Shown here in pieces: positions 9,502 through 18,255 of a stretch of 64,000 nt of DNA. Location: positions 106,518-170,517 of the forward strand of contig JAQTXH010000006.1 of NCBI GenBank assembly GCA_028688905.1, written 5' to 3'. The notes beneath the pieces were generated by a model. That model saw nothing but the letters and a program-made list of their open reading frames with translations. It was not told the origin of the DNA and did no database searches. Position numbers and translations under genes: made by a program. The DNA comes from Acidiphilium sp. Lineage in GTDB: Bacteria; Pseudomonadota; Alphaproteobacteria; Acetobacterales; Acetobacteraceae. The first letter of the stretch is position 1. Every line of letters begins with the position of its first letter.

Positions 9502-9846
9502 TGGTTACTCCACGGCCTATGTGACAGGCTTGATCGGCAGCCGTCAATTCCATGATTTTCCCTTCGGCACATCAGGCGCTGGGCGGGGAACACCTGACAA
9601 GTTGGCTCCGATTTGTTCGGTCCCATACGCAGTTCTTTCACGCAGGCGCGCATGGCGCGATCAAAAGTCAAGTTTTGAAGCCATCGCTGTCGATACCCAC
9701 CCCAGACCAGCCACAACGCAGCAACCATCAGACCTCCAACTCCCGCCACGCTCCACGCCCATCCTTAATCGATTCACGCCCGCGCCAAGCCGGTACCGAA
9801 GCAACCGCCCGAAACCCCGATCAGATTCCAACGCCTCCCACACCTA
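9502..9846. other. Upstream region of the three-gene operon, no gene recognised
   Basis: The stretch between the operon start and the right inverted arm must hold the operon promoter on the minus strand. A minus-strand frame (9749 down to 9429) begins with a hydrophobic helix (GGLMVAALWLVW) but runs into the first gene in another frame and matches nothing I know. It could be a decayed membrane protein. Confidence 0.4.
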
Positions 9847-9885
9847 ACAAAAGTTTTTTGCTTCTTTTTTACAAAAAAGAAGTCT
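9847..9885 (-). repeat. Right inverted arm of the palindromic element
   Basis: CTTCTTTTTT, AC, AAAAAAGAAG (9861-9882) is preceded by AACAAAAGTTTTTTG. Its reverse complement matches the left arm at 5875-5911 over both the hairpin and the flanks, apart from the loop, a two-base length change and a few end positions. The pair encloses about 4.0 kb in inverted orientation. Confidence 0.75.
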
Positions 9886-9886
9886 C

Positions 9887-9948
9887 CTCATCCTCATCCT
9901 CATCCTCATCCTCATCCTCATCCTCATCCTCATCCCCATCCTCATCCT
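9887..9948. repeat. Hexanucleotide microsatellite (CCTCAT)n, about 10 copies
   Basis: About ten tandem CCTCAT units run from immediately after the right palindromic arm into the tacT-like relic, with one unit changed to CCCCAT. In the relic's frame it would encode a poly-serine stretch. It probably expands and contracts by slippage. Confidence 0.92.
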
Positions 9949-10290
9949 GGAAAGTCGTTGGCTACTTTGCCTTGAGCATGGGTCAGATCCTCGCCCATGA
10001 GGTCATCGGCTCCATGCGCCGGAATATGCCCCGGGCAATCCCGGCCGTCGTGCTTGGTCGGCTGGCCATTGATCACAATTGGCAGGGCAAGGGGGCTGGG
10101 CCGAGCCATGCTGGCCGACGCCATCCGCCGGGCATTGCGTGCCTCTGCCGAGGTGTCGGCCCGGCTCGTCATCGTCCACGCCATTTCGCCGACGGCCGAA
10201 GTCTTCTACCTCCACCATGGGTTCACCCGGTTACCCGTCGAGACACCCTCGCTCGCGCTTGACAATTTAGATATAAATAGATATATCTAA
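9948..10290 (+). pseudogene. TacT-like GNAT acetyltransferase toxin, truncated and frameshifted
   Basis: The first frame reads VVGYFALSMGQILAHEVIGS, then RRNMP and AVVLGRLAIDHNWQGKG. The match continues one frame over as LGRAMLADAIRRALRAS and VIVHAISPTAEVFYLHHGF, ending at the stop at 10288. This is the TacT/AtaT type GNAT toxin pattern (LGRLAVD.SWQG.GLGRALL). These toxins acetylate aminoacyl-tRNA and pair with DUF1778 antitoxins. One extra G in the run 10091-10095 breaks the frame inside the acetyl-CoA binding loop. The N-terminal third and the antitoxin gene are missing, replaced by the microsatellite and palindrome. Confidence 0.75.
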
Positions 10291-10389
10291 TTCCAGACGC
10301 CGATCCGGTTCCTGGCGCAATCCCCGAACGACGAGAGGTCTCGCGACAATGGGTCGCGATCGGTCGGTGCCGCTGTCTTGAGAGATACC

Positions 10390-11007
10390 ATGAACCATCA
10401 AACCAACGAACCGCCGATGTCGCAACGCGCCCATCGGCTTGCCCATGTCGCGCAAACGCGCGCGGCACTCGCGGCAATCGAATCCGGCACCTTGACCGAG
10501 CATGAGCGTGCCGACCTGCTGCGGATGCGCGAGGAAGAGAAGGTTGCACGCGATGTCTATCTGCAACTGTACGATCGCTGGGGGATCCGCCCGTTCGGCA
10601 ATATCAGCGGGTCGGAACAGGCGCATATGGATATGATCCTGCTGCTGCTGGAGCGGTACGGATTGCCCGATCCCGCGCAGGGGTTGGCGATCGGCCGGTT
10701 CAATGATCCCGCACTGCAATCGTTGCATGACGATCTGCTCGCCAGAGGGCGGCAAAGCCAAGCGGAGGCCGTGCGGGTTGGTCTGCTGGTCGAGGAATTG
10801 GACATTTTCGACCTGCGCGTCGCCGCCTCGCGCACCGGAAAACCCGAAATCCTGGCGGTTTACGCCGATCTGGAGCGCGGTTCGCGCAATCATCTGCGTG
10901 CGTTTCATCGGTGGATGCGCCAGCTTGGCACGAGTTACACGCCGACCCATCTGAGCGCCGGTGACTTCGACACGATTGCCCGCGCCGCACACGAATCCTG
11001 CCATTGA
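10390..11007 (+). CDS. DUF2202 ferritin-like protein
   Basis: The protein has 205 residues. RMREEEKVARDVYLQLYDRW and NISGSEQAHMDMI resemble the two metal-ligand helices of the ferritin-like DUF2202 family; further Glu and His ligands recur in VEELDIFDL and RNHLRAFHRW. This predicts a four-helix bundle with a possible di-iron site. The role is unknown, perhaps oxidative or metal stress. The ATG at 10390 is preferred to an in-frame TTG at 10378. It is convergent with the next gene. Confidence 0.8.
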   Translation: MNHQTNEPPMSQRAHRLAHVAQTRAALAAIESGTLTEHERADLLRMREEEKVARDVYLQLYDRWGIRPFGNISGSEQAHMDMILLLLERYGLPDPAQGLAIGRFNDPALQSLHDDLLARGRQSQAEAVRVGLLVEELDIFDLRVAASRTGKPEILAVYADLERGSRNHLRAFHRWMRQLGTSYTPTHLSAGDFDTIARAAHESCH

Positions 11008-11109
11008 TCGGCGGTTTTCGCGATACGATCGTCGTTCCGACCCTTCGGATCATTTGGCGTGCGTCTGTCCGAAGTCGAGAGTTTCCTGGACAGGTTCATG
11101 CGCCTCAGA

Positions 11110-12042
11110 TCACGTCGCACTCCGATAGAAATCGACCGTCGCCACCATTCCGTCCTCGAACGAGGTCGCGCTACCGCCGAACCGGGCGGCGTATTTCGAG
11201 GTATCGACAAAATAGGGCCGATCGGACTGGAACCGCATTTCCGCAATCTCATAAACCTCGCGCCGAAAAAGGCCGATGACCGGCAGCAGCCATTGGGGCA
11301 GAACCTGGACGCGGCACTCAACGCCGGCAATGGCCGCCGCCAGCGCGAGCAATTCCCTCCTTGTGTGGGGTGGCGCGTTGGGCACGTTCCAGGCTTGGCC
11401 ATAGGCATCGTCCGGCGCATCGGCCAGGGTGACGATCGCGCGGGCGAAATCGGGAACATAGGTCATGTCGTGCGGCTGGTCGGGATCGTACGGCACCAGG
11501 GCCGGCTTGCCGGCAAGCAGTCGTGCGACGCCGAAGGCGGCGAACACCGAATTCGGCGCGTCCGGCCCGTAAAAATCCGAGGCCCGCACGGCAACGGCGC
11601 GGACCCGGCCCGCGGTATGCGCCGCCTGCCACATCCGCGTGATTTCGGAACGGATGCGCGGTTTGCGCCCGAATGATGTCAGCGTCATGTCCTCGGTCAG
11701 TGGTGGTGTCTGCGGGCCGAGCATGTAGAGATTGTCGGCAAAGACGAAGCGGGCACCGGAACCGGCGCAGCCATCGAGCAGCGCCGTCATCGCTTCCGGC
11801 CAGGAAGTGGCCCAGACACGCGAATCATAGGGAAATCCGGCGGCGCAGATCACGACGTCGCGCCCGGTGCAGATATTTTTGACCGCCGCTGCCTCGGTCA
11901 CGTCGCAGGCGGCGAAACCGGTGCCTTTGGGCAGAACGGCGGGCCGCCGCCGCTGCGCGACCGTTACCTCGTCTCCCCGCGCGGCGAGTTGAACGGCGAT
12001 TTCCCGTCCGACCGCTCCATATCCGAACACGGCGACGCGCAT
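11110..12042 (-). CDS. NAD-dependent epimerase/dehydratase family protein (atypical SDR)
   Basis: The protein has 310 residues. The N-terminal MRVAVFGYGAVGREIAVQLA supplies the dinucleotide-binding glycine motif. VRASDFYGP and VPYDPDQPHDMTYVPDFARA are typical of extended/atypical short-chain dehydrogenases that act on nucleotide sugars or related substrates. The usual YxxxK pair is not obvious, so catalysis is uncertain. It is transcribed alone and is divergent from the NfeD gene over about 145 bases. Confidence 0.8.
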   Translation of the reverse strand: MRVAVFGYGAVGREIAVQLAARGDEVTVAQRRRPAVLPKGTGFAACDVTEAAAVKNICTGRDVVICAAGFPYDSRVWATSWPEAMTALLDGCAGSGARFVFADNLYMLGPQTPPLTEDMTLTSFGRKPRIRSEITRMWQAAHTAGRVRAVAVRASDFYGPDAPNSVFAAFGVARLLAGKPALVPYDPDQPHDMTYVPDFARAIVTLADAPDDAYGQAWNVPNAPPHTRRELLALAAAIAGVECRVQVLPQWLLPVIGLFRREVYEIAEMRFQSDRPYFVDTSKYAARFGGSATSFEDGMVATVDFYRSAT

Positions 12043-12186
12043 GGATACCCTCCCGACCGGCTAAAACATGATCAGTTTAACACGGCTCAGCCTATCTCCA
12101 CCACCGGAACCGACGCGCTCGCGGCGGAACGTCCGGTTCGTCCTTGCCGACTGGCAACAATCGGGCAAACGGCCTATGATATATTA

Positions 12187-12633
12187 ATGCAATGGATGTT
12201 TCTGGTTCTTGCCGCCTTGTCTGCACTGGTGGAACTGCATACCGGCACGTTCTACCTCGCGGTGGTTTCGGTCGTCGCCTTGCTCACCGCGGTACTCGGT
12301 TTTTTTGTCCCGGAGAGTGCCTTGTTATGGCTGTTTCTCGGCATTTGCGTGGTCAGCCTTCCGCTCGTCCGGGTCTGGCGAAAGCGTCTGCTCCGGGGAA
12401 AATCCCTGCCGGATTTCGATGTGGGGCATGAAGTCATGATCACCGGCGCGCAGACCTCCAGCAACCGCATCCTCGCGACCTATCGGGGGACGCAATGGGA
12501 TGCGGTGATGGATGACGGCACCAAACCCTCGATTGGCACGATCGCCCGGATCGTCGGCAAAACAGATAATGTTCTGCATTTGTCGGCGGTATCGGGCGGC
12601 AATCATCACCCACCGGCACAGGAGACGCCATGA
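12187..12633 (+). CDS. NfeD-family membrane protein
   Basis: The protein has 148 residues. Two or three transmembrane helices (about 3-65) are followed by a basic loop (RVWRKRLLRG) and a soluble OB-fold domain (TYRGTQWDAVMDDG), the short NfeD (DUF107) architecture. ATG 12187 is chosen because the hydrophobic segment starts there; the open frame extends further upstream without homology. It overlaps the SPFH gene by four bases (ATGA). NfeD/SPFH pairs organise membrane microdomains and membrane-protein quality control. Confidence 0.88.
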   Translation: MQWMFLVLAALSALVELHTGTFYLAVVSVVALLTAVLGFFVPESALLWLFLGICVVSLPLVRVWRKRLLRGKSLPDFDVGHEVMITGAQTSSNRILATYRGTQWDAVMDDGTKPSIGTIARIVGKTDNVLHLSAVSGGNHHPPAQETP

Positions 12634-13622
12634 TGTCCTCTTTCCTCGGATCGTTGATCATTCTCGTTCTCCTCCTTCTCCTGGCGTTTGCGGTGTTGCG
12701 CTCCGCCCTTGAAATCGTGCCGCAACAGCAGTCATGGCTGGTCGAACGACTTGGCAAGTTCAACCGGACCCTCGGTCCGGGGCTGAATTTTGTGGTGCCG
12801 TTCATCGACCGGATCGCCTTCCGGTTCGACGTCCGCGAAATGCCGATGGAGGTCGCCCCCCAGGTCTGTATCTCGCTCGACAACACCACGCTGACGGTCG
12901 ACGGTTTCCTGTACCTGCAAATTACCGACCCGGTGAAGGCGGCCTATGGTTCGAGCAATCCGATGAATGCGGCGATGCAGCTTGCCCAGACCACGATGCG
13001 CTCGGAAATCGGCAAGCTCCACCTCGATCAGGCGCTGTCCTCCCGCCAGGTGCTGAACACCGCCGTCGCGGCTTCGGTCGACGAGGCCGCGGTGAACTGG
13101 GGGATCAAGGTGCTGCGTTATGAAATCAAGGACATCACGCCCCCGTCCGAAATCCTGCACGCGATGGAGTTGCAGATCACCGCCGAGCGCGAAAAGCGGG
13201 CCACGATCGCGCGGTCCGAAGGTCAGCGCCAGCAGCAGATCAACACATCGGAGGGCCAGCGGCAGCAGGAGATCAACATTGCCGACGGCCGGCGCCAGGC
13301 CGAGGTGCTGCGGGCGGAGGGCGAGGCGAAGGCGATCGAACTCGTCGCGACGGCGACGGCCGCGGCGATCCGCACCATTGGGGAATCGGCGGTCACCGAG
13401 GGCGGGATGGCCGCGCTACAGATGCAGCTTGCCAAGGATTTCATCGGGCAATGGGGCAATCTGGCGAAGCAGGGCACCACCCTGATCGTCCCCGCCAATC
13501 TGGGCGACATTGGCGCGGTGGTCGGCACCGCGCTCCAGATGGTCAGGGCGCTCCCCGATACCATGTCCAACCCGATGCCATCGAGGGGACCGCAAACATC
13601 CTCGGTCCCTTCCAGCGGCTAA
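12630..13622 (+). CDS. SPFH/band 7 (stomatin-paraslipin type) membrane protein
   Basis: The protein has 330 residues: one N-terminal membrane helix, then the band 7 domain (VPQQQSWLVERLGKFNRTL, PGLNFVVPFIDRI), then a long coiled-coil region rich in Gln, Arg and Glu (about 190-250, with repeated EGQRQQ units) and a C-terminal oligomerisation segment. The pattern is that of QmcA/YbbK paraslipins, which form large membrane rings and work with an NfeD partner; the partner is encoded directly upstream. Confidence 0.92.
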   Translation: MMSSFLGSLIILVLLLLLAFAVLRSALEIVPQQQSWLVERLGKFNRTLGPGLNFVVPFIDRIAFRFDVREMPMEVAPQVCISLDNTTLTVDGFLYLQITDPVKAAYGSSNPMNAAMQLAQTTMRSEIGKLHLDQALSSRQVLNTAVAASVDEAAVNWGIKVLRYEIKDITPPSEILHAMELQITAEREKRATIARSEGQRQQQINTSEGQRQQEINIADGRRQAEVLRAEGEAKAIELVATATAAAIRTIGESAVTEGGMAALQMQLAKDFIGQWGNLAKQGTTLIVPANLGDIGAVVGTALQMVRALPDTMSNPMPSRGPQTSSVPSSG

Positions 13623-13869
13623 CGTAACGACCTGACATCGAACGAACCAAATCGGGGGCGGGGTATCGTCTCGCCGAGCCGTCCCTGGCCCAAGCCGCAA
13701 TGACGAGGTGTAGTGCCGAGATATCCAATCCGACCAATCGCCGACAAATTGTGACATTATCATGACAGTCATTCCGAACATCATCGATCACCCCATGATG
13801 ATTTGACCTGGCGCGATATTGCTGTCCGCCTGATGTTTGACTATCGGGGACGCAGCGATGGAGGCATCG

Positions 13870-14892
13870 ATGCGAAAACTGGTTGTCCTGATATCCGGTA
13901 TAATTGTCATGGTGATCGCGGCGTTGCTCCTCTGGCCGGGCAGCGGCGGCGGGCTGGTGGTGTATTCAGCACTCGACTACGGTCCGGCGGTCGCCAAGGC
14001 GTTCACCGCCGAGACCGGAATTCCGGTCAAAACGATCCGCCTGCCGACCGGCGGCCTGCTCGCGCGCGTCACCGCGGAAGGCCACCATCCCGATTGGGAT
14101 CTCGCCTGGTTCGATGGTGCCACCGCCGCGGTCCTGCTCGATCGGGCCGGTCTGCTCGCCCATGGCCTGACCCCGCCCGCCGACCTGTCCGCCATCGGCC
14201 GAACCATGACCAGCCCGGACGGGGCCTATGTGCCAACCGGGCTGACCCTGGCCGGGGTGTTCATCGCGCCAAACCCCAGCACGGTGCCGATGCCCCGGGA
14301 TTGGGCCGATCTGACCAAACCCGCCTATTTCGGCATGATCGGCATGAACGACCCCTCGATTTCCGGACCGACCTATCCGGCACTCGCCGGCATGATCAAA
14401 TCCGCCGGCGGCTGGCCGGACGGGAAAACCTATATCGAGGCTCTGAAGGCCAACGGCCTGCACGTCTTTGCCAAGAACGACGCAACCCTCGCCGCCCTGC
14501 GCAGTGGTGCGATCAAGCTTGCGATCGTGCAATCCTCGGCGGCGATCAACACCGCGGCCAACATCGATCGCCATCTGCGCGTGGTGTTTCCGAAACCCGC
14601 CTATGAACTGCCCAACGTGATCGTGATGGCCAAGGGCCTGACCGGCAAGCGCCGGGCCGAGGCGTTGCGCTTCATTGCCTTCGTCAATGCGCCCGAAACC
14701 CAGGCGATCCGGATGAAAGACGGCGCGGGCGATGGTTATTACTGGCCGGTCACCACCACCCCCGCATCCCGCAAGGCATTACCCGCGCTCGACACCCTCG
14801 ACCTCGGCACCCTGAACGCCGAGCGCTGGGGTCGCGTGCAGAACACCATCACCGCCTGGTTCGCGCGTCGCGTGACCGGGGCCGGAACGTGA
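13870..14892 (+). CDS. Iron(III)-type ABC transporter substrate-binding protein
   Basis: The protein has 340 residues. An N-terminal signal or anchor segment (MRKLVVLISGIIVMVIAALL) is followed by a type II periplasmic binding fold starting LVVYSALDYGPAVAKAFTAE, characteristic of the FbpA/AfuA family. GGLLARVTAEG and DLAWFDGATAAVLLDRAGLL fit the same family. GGAGG at the right spacing supports the ATG at 13870 over upstream GTG/TTG options. Permease and ATPase genes follow with four-base overlaps. The ligand may be ferric iron, but relatives bind phosphonates or sulfate, so the substrate is inferred. Confidence 0.85.
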   Translation: MRKLVVLISGIIVMVIAALLLWPGSGGGLVVYSALDYGPAVAKAFTAETGIPVKTIRLPTGGLLARVTAEGHHPDWDLAWFDGATAAVLLDRAGLLAHGLTPPADLSAIGRTMTSPDGAYVPTGLTLAGVFIAPNPSTVPMPRDWADLTKPAYFGMIGMNDPSISGPTYPALAGMIKSAGGWPDGKTYIEALKANGLHVFAKNDATLAALRSGAIKLAIVQSSAAINTAANIDRHLRVVFPKPAYELPNVIVMAKGLTGKRRAEALRFIAFVNAPETQAIRMKDGAGDGYYWPVTTTPASRKALPALDTLDLGTLNAERWGRVQNTITAWFARRVTGAGT

Positions 14893-16451
14893 CCCGCACT
14901 ACCATCGTCCGGCTTGTGCTGCTGGGGCTGATCCTGTTCCTGTTCGTCTATCCGCTGGTCAGATTGTTATTGTTGCCTGTCCTGATGCCGGTCCTGGCCT
15001 CATCGCACCAAAGCGGCGGGTGGCACGCGGTCGCCGATTCCCTCGCTCTCGCCCTGGTCACCGCAACCATCGCCGCCCCGCTGGGTGCGCTGCTCGCCGC
15101 CTTTGTGACGACGCGCTCCGGGCCGGTCGCCCTGATCACCGCGATCATGCTGTGGGTGCTGTTTCTGGCCCCGAGCTATGTGCTCACCACCGGATGGATG
15201 GTCGTATTCGATACACCGTCCTGGCGCGCCAGCCTGCTCGGCCAGGCATTTTTCGGTCCGGCCGGCCTGATCCTGCTTTACATCGTCAAGGCCCTGCCGT
15301 TCTCCGCCTTCGTGGCACGCGCGACGATCGGCGGTGCCGGTGCCGCTTTGGGCGAGGCGGCCCTGGTCCATGCGTTGCCGCGCACCCGCCGGATCGGCAT
15401 CGCGCTGCGGTTGCTGGCACCGGCCCTGGTCACCGGTTTCGCCGTCGCGGTGATCGAGACGATGCAGGAATTCGGCATCCCGGCCACGCTCGGCACCGCG
15501 ACCCATCTGCCGATCCTGACCTATGCGATCTATCAGCGCCTCGCCGAAACCCCGACCGACTTCGCCGGTGCCGCGATCCTGTGCTGGCGTCTGATCGCGA
15601 TCGCGGGGGTGCTGGCGGTGGCGAGCCTCGCGGTGCAGCGGCGCAATGCCGCCCTGCGCACCGGCCGTGCCCGCGCCCCGGTGCGCCGCCCGCCGCACCG
15701 GGCGGAGGCGATCGGGGTTGGGCTGATCACCGCCGGGTTGGGTGCCATCGGCGCGGCGATCCCGATCGTCGCCCTGATGACTCGCGCGCTTTCCGGCGGA
15801 TGGCTGGCAACCCCTGACCTCGGCGCGGTGCTGCGCTCGCTTGGCTTCGGTCTGGTCGGTGCCACTCTGGCGATGACGGTCGCGATCGTGCTGCTCAAGC
15901 TGCGTGACGGCGGGGCGCGCCGGGTCACCGCCGCGATCGACGCCGCGCTGATCGCCAATCTCGCGGTTCCTGGCCTTGTGCTCGGGGCCGGCTATATCGT
16001 CGCGTTCAACAACCGGTGGCTCCCGCTCTACGGCACCACGGGTCTGCTGATTATCGCCTACGCCGCCGGCATGATCCCGATCGCATTGCGGATGGTGCAG
16101 GGCGCGTTTGGCGATCTCGACCGCAATCTCGGTGCCGCCGCCCGGCTGCATGGGTTAAGCCGGGCGACCCGCGCGATCGACATCGAGGCGGCACTGCTGG
16201 CCGAACCGCTCACTTATGGATTTCTGATGGTCTGCGGGGCGATCATGTTCGAACTGCCGATTTCCGAACTGCTGTATCCGCCCGGTGAAACCCCGCTCGG
16301 CGTTGCGATCGTCACACTCGACCAGATGAGCGACTTCGCCGCCGCCGCCCGCCTCGCGCTGCTCGGTCTCGCCGCGATGGCGATCCTGGCGGTGCTTCTG
16401 CTCGGGGCGATCCGGTTTATCGCCGTGCCGCGCAAAATGGCCGCGGCATGA
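14889..16451 (+). CDS. ABC transporter permease, fused double-domain (FbpB type)
   Basis: The protein has 520 residues with about twelve membrane helices in two homologous halves. Each half carries an EAA-like loop contacting the ATPase (GEAALVHALPRTRRIGIALR and LGAAARLHGLSRATRAIDIE). This doubled MetI arrangement is typical of ferric-iron permeases. It starts with GTG overlapping the previous stop and ends overlapping the ATPase start. Confidence 0.9.
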   Translation: MTRTTIVRLVLLGLILFLFVYPLVRLLLLPVLMPVLASSHQSGGWHAVADSLALALVTATIAAPLGALLAAFVTTRSGPVALITAIMLWVLFLAPSYVLTTGWMVVFDTPSWRASLLGQAFFGPAGLILLYIVKALPFSAFVARATIGGAGAALGEAALVHALPRTRRIGIALRLLAPALVTGFAVAVIETMQEFGIPATLGTATHLPILTYAIYQRLAETPTDFAGAAILCWRLIAIAGVLAVASLAVQRRNAALRTGRARAPVRRPPHRAEAIGVGLITAGLGAIGAAIPIVALMTRALSGGWLATPDLGAVLRSLGFGLVGATLAMTVAIVLLKLRDGGARRVTAAIDAALIANLAVPGLVLGAGYIVAFNNRWLPLYGTTGLLIIAYAAGMIPIALRMVQGAFGDLDRNLGAAARLHGLSRATRAIDIEAALLAEPLTYGFLMVCGAIMFELPISELLYPPGETPLGVAIVTLDQMSDFAAAARLALLGLAAMAILAVLLLGAIRFIAVPRKMAAA

Positions 16452-17512
16452 CCGCCTCGCTCAGCATCGATCATCTTACCCGCCGGATCGCCGGACGGGT
16501 GGTGCTCGATGATCTCTCGCTCGCCGTTCCGGCTGGGCTGTGCCTGGTGCTGGCCGGAGAATCCGGCTCCGGCAAGACCAGCCTGCTCCGCCTGGTCGGC
16601 GGCCTCGACCGGGCGGATCGCGGCTTGATCCATATCGGTGGCACTTTGGTCGAAAATGCCAACGGCCTCTACGTGCCGCCCGAACAGCGCGGCCTTGGTA
16701 TGGTGTTTCAGGATTTTGCGCTCTGGCCGCATCTCTCGGTCCTCGAAAACGTCGCCCTTGCGGTGCCGAACCGCAAGGATCGCCATCCCGGCAAGCGGGC
16801 GCTTGAGCTGCTCGACCGCATGGGCGTTGCCGCCTGCGCCCGCCGCCTGCCGGCGACCCTGTCGGGCGGGCAGCAGCAGCGCGTCGGCATCGCCCGCGCA
16901 CTCGCCGCCGAACCGCGCCTGCTTCTGCTCGACGAACCGTTCTCCAGCCTCGATCTCGAAACCCGCGACTCCCTGCGCCAGGAATTGCGCGATCTGATCG
17001 TGGACTCCGGCCTCACCGCGTTGTGCGTGTCGCACGATCCGGCCGATTGCGCCCATCTGGCCGATCATGTCGCGGTCCTCGAATCCGGGCGGATCAGCCA
17101 GTGCGCGACGCCGGAGGATTTGTTCAACGCGCCGGCCAGCCCCTATGCCGCGCGGCTGGCCGGCTTGTCGGGCGGCGTTGCGGTCGATGCCCGGATCGAA
17201 GGCGCGGATGTCCGCATCGCCCTCGGTGCGGCATCGCTGGTGCTGCCCGGCCAAGCCGCCCGTCTGGGCGACAAACGCCGCGTTCGCCTGTTCTGGCCGG
17301 AAGGCGCGATCCGCCCCGATTCCGCAGGCCCGATCAACGCTACCTGCCAGAGTGCCCAATTCGTTGCCGGTGGCTGGCGGGCGTTGTATGCGGTTGCGCA
17401 GGTTCAGGGCCTGATCGCGGTGACCGGCCCGGCCCGTCCGCCCACCGGCCCGGCCACGCTGGCCATCGCGCCGGCGCTGGTCCATCTGTTCCCGCTCGAA
17501 CCGGAGGTCTGA
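16448..17512 (+). CDS. ABC transporter ATP-binding protein (FbpC type)
   Basis: The protein has 354 residues. Walker A is GESGSGKTSLLRL, the Q-loop is MVFQDFALWPH, the signature is LSGGQQQR and Walker B is LLLLDEPFSS, followed by the switch histidine SHDPADC. The last roughly 110 residues form a TOBE-like regulatory domain. It completes a three-gene importer. Immediately downstream (17532-17606) is a 24-codon reading frame that looks like a stray gene tail. Confidence 0.93.
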   Translation: MTASLSIDHLTRRIAGRVVLDDLSLAVPAGLCLVLAGESGSGKTSLLRLVGGLDRADRGLIHIGGTLVENANGLYVPPEQRGLGMVFQDFALWPHLSVLENVALAVPNRKDRHPGKRALELLDRMGVAACARRLPATLSGGQQQRVGIARALAAEPRLLLLDEPFSSLDLETRDSLRQELRDLIVDSGLTALCVSHDPADCAHLADHVAVLESGRISQCATPEDLFNAPASPYAARLAGLSGGVAVDARIEGADVRIALGAASLVLPGQAARLGDKRRVRLFWPEGAIRPDSAGPINATCQSAQFVAGGWRALYAVAQVQGLIAVTGPARPPTGPATLAIAPALVHLFPLEPEV

Positions 17513-17637
17513 TGTCCGCAGCCTCACGGTGATGGATGCGTTCGGCAAAGCCTGCGTCTGGCAGTTGAGCCATGCGCTGGACGTGCCGCCGATCATGCCG
17601 GAATAATGTCATCTCACTTTGCAGGAGAGATCCACCC

Positions 17638-18105
17638 ATGGCCAGCATGATCGCCGGGCCGCGTGAGTTCCATATCAGCATCCGCGTGGCCGATCTCGGT
17701 GCCAGTACCGCGTTCTATGAAGCGCTTTTTGGTGTGCTGCCCAAGGAGATGACGTCCCGCTACACGACCTTCATCGTACCGCATCTCGCGTTGAATTTCG
17801 TTCTGCTCGTCAACGACAAGGGCGAGGCGCTGGACACCTACTCGTTATATCATCTGGGCATCGGCGTCGCGGACCGGGATGCGGTCGTTACCTCTTACCA
17901 CCGCGCCGTTGCGGCCGGTGCGGCCGTCGTCAAACCACCGCGAACGACCTGGCGCGGTACGCCCCTGCATGAACTCTGGCTGCGCGACCCGACAGGCTAC
18001 GGCATCGAAATATACGCCCGCCTGACACCGCAAGAGTTGGCCACCATGCCCGACGATCAGGCCCCAACCTATCTGGTGGCAGGTACCGAACCGGTCGTCG
18101 CCTGA
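17638..18105 (+). CDS. VOC-superfamily (glyoxalase-like) protein
   Basis: The protein has 155 residues. Two beta-alpha-beta-beta-beta modules carry FHISIRVADLGASTAFYEAL, YHLGIGVADRDAV and LWLRDPTGYGIEIYA, which place possible metal ligands (His, His, Glu) at the usual VOC positions. It resembles CadI/ArsI-like members but lacks their Cys pair, so a heavy-metal lyase role is not supported. The ATG at 17638 has AGGAGA upstream. The substrate is unknown. Confidence 0.8.
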   Translation: MASMIAGPREFHISIRVADLGASTAFYEALFGVLPKEMTSRYTTFIVPHLALNFVLLVNDKGEALDTYSLYHLGIGVADRDAVVTSYHRAVAAGAAVVKPPRTTWRGTPLHELWLRDPTGYGIEIYARLTPQELATMPDDQAPTYLVAGTEPVVA

Positions 18106-18255
18106 TCGACCTTGCGGCAGAAAAATCATCGACCAGTTGCCCCCATGATGCCTCTTGATAAAGGGATATTCGCAGCGTGTAATATGCAGAGGGCTACGAT
18201 CGGGTTTGAAGCTTGAGGGGATCATTTTGTTCGCACCAATAATTCGATCTCGATC

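Noticed and set aside
13623..13869. Search for a promoter, riboswitch or small RNA before the ABC importer
   Set aside because: No convincing Fur box, terminator or structured element was visible in these 247 bases.
17532..17606. 24-codon frame after the ABC ATPase gene with codon use like a real gene end
   Set aside because: Too short to assign and without homology I can name. It may be a leftover gene tail.
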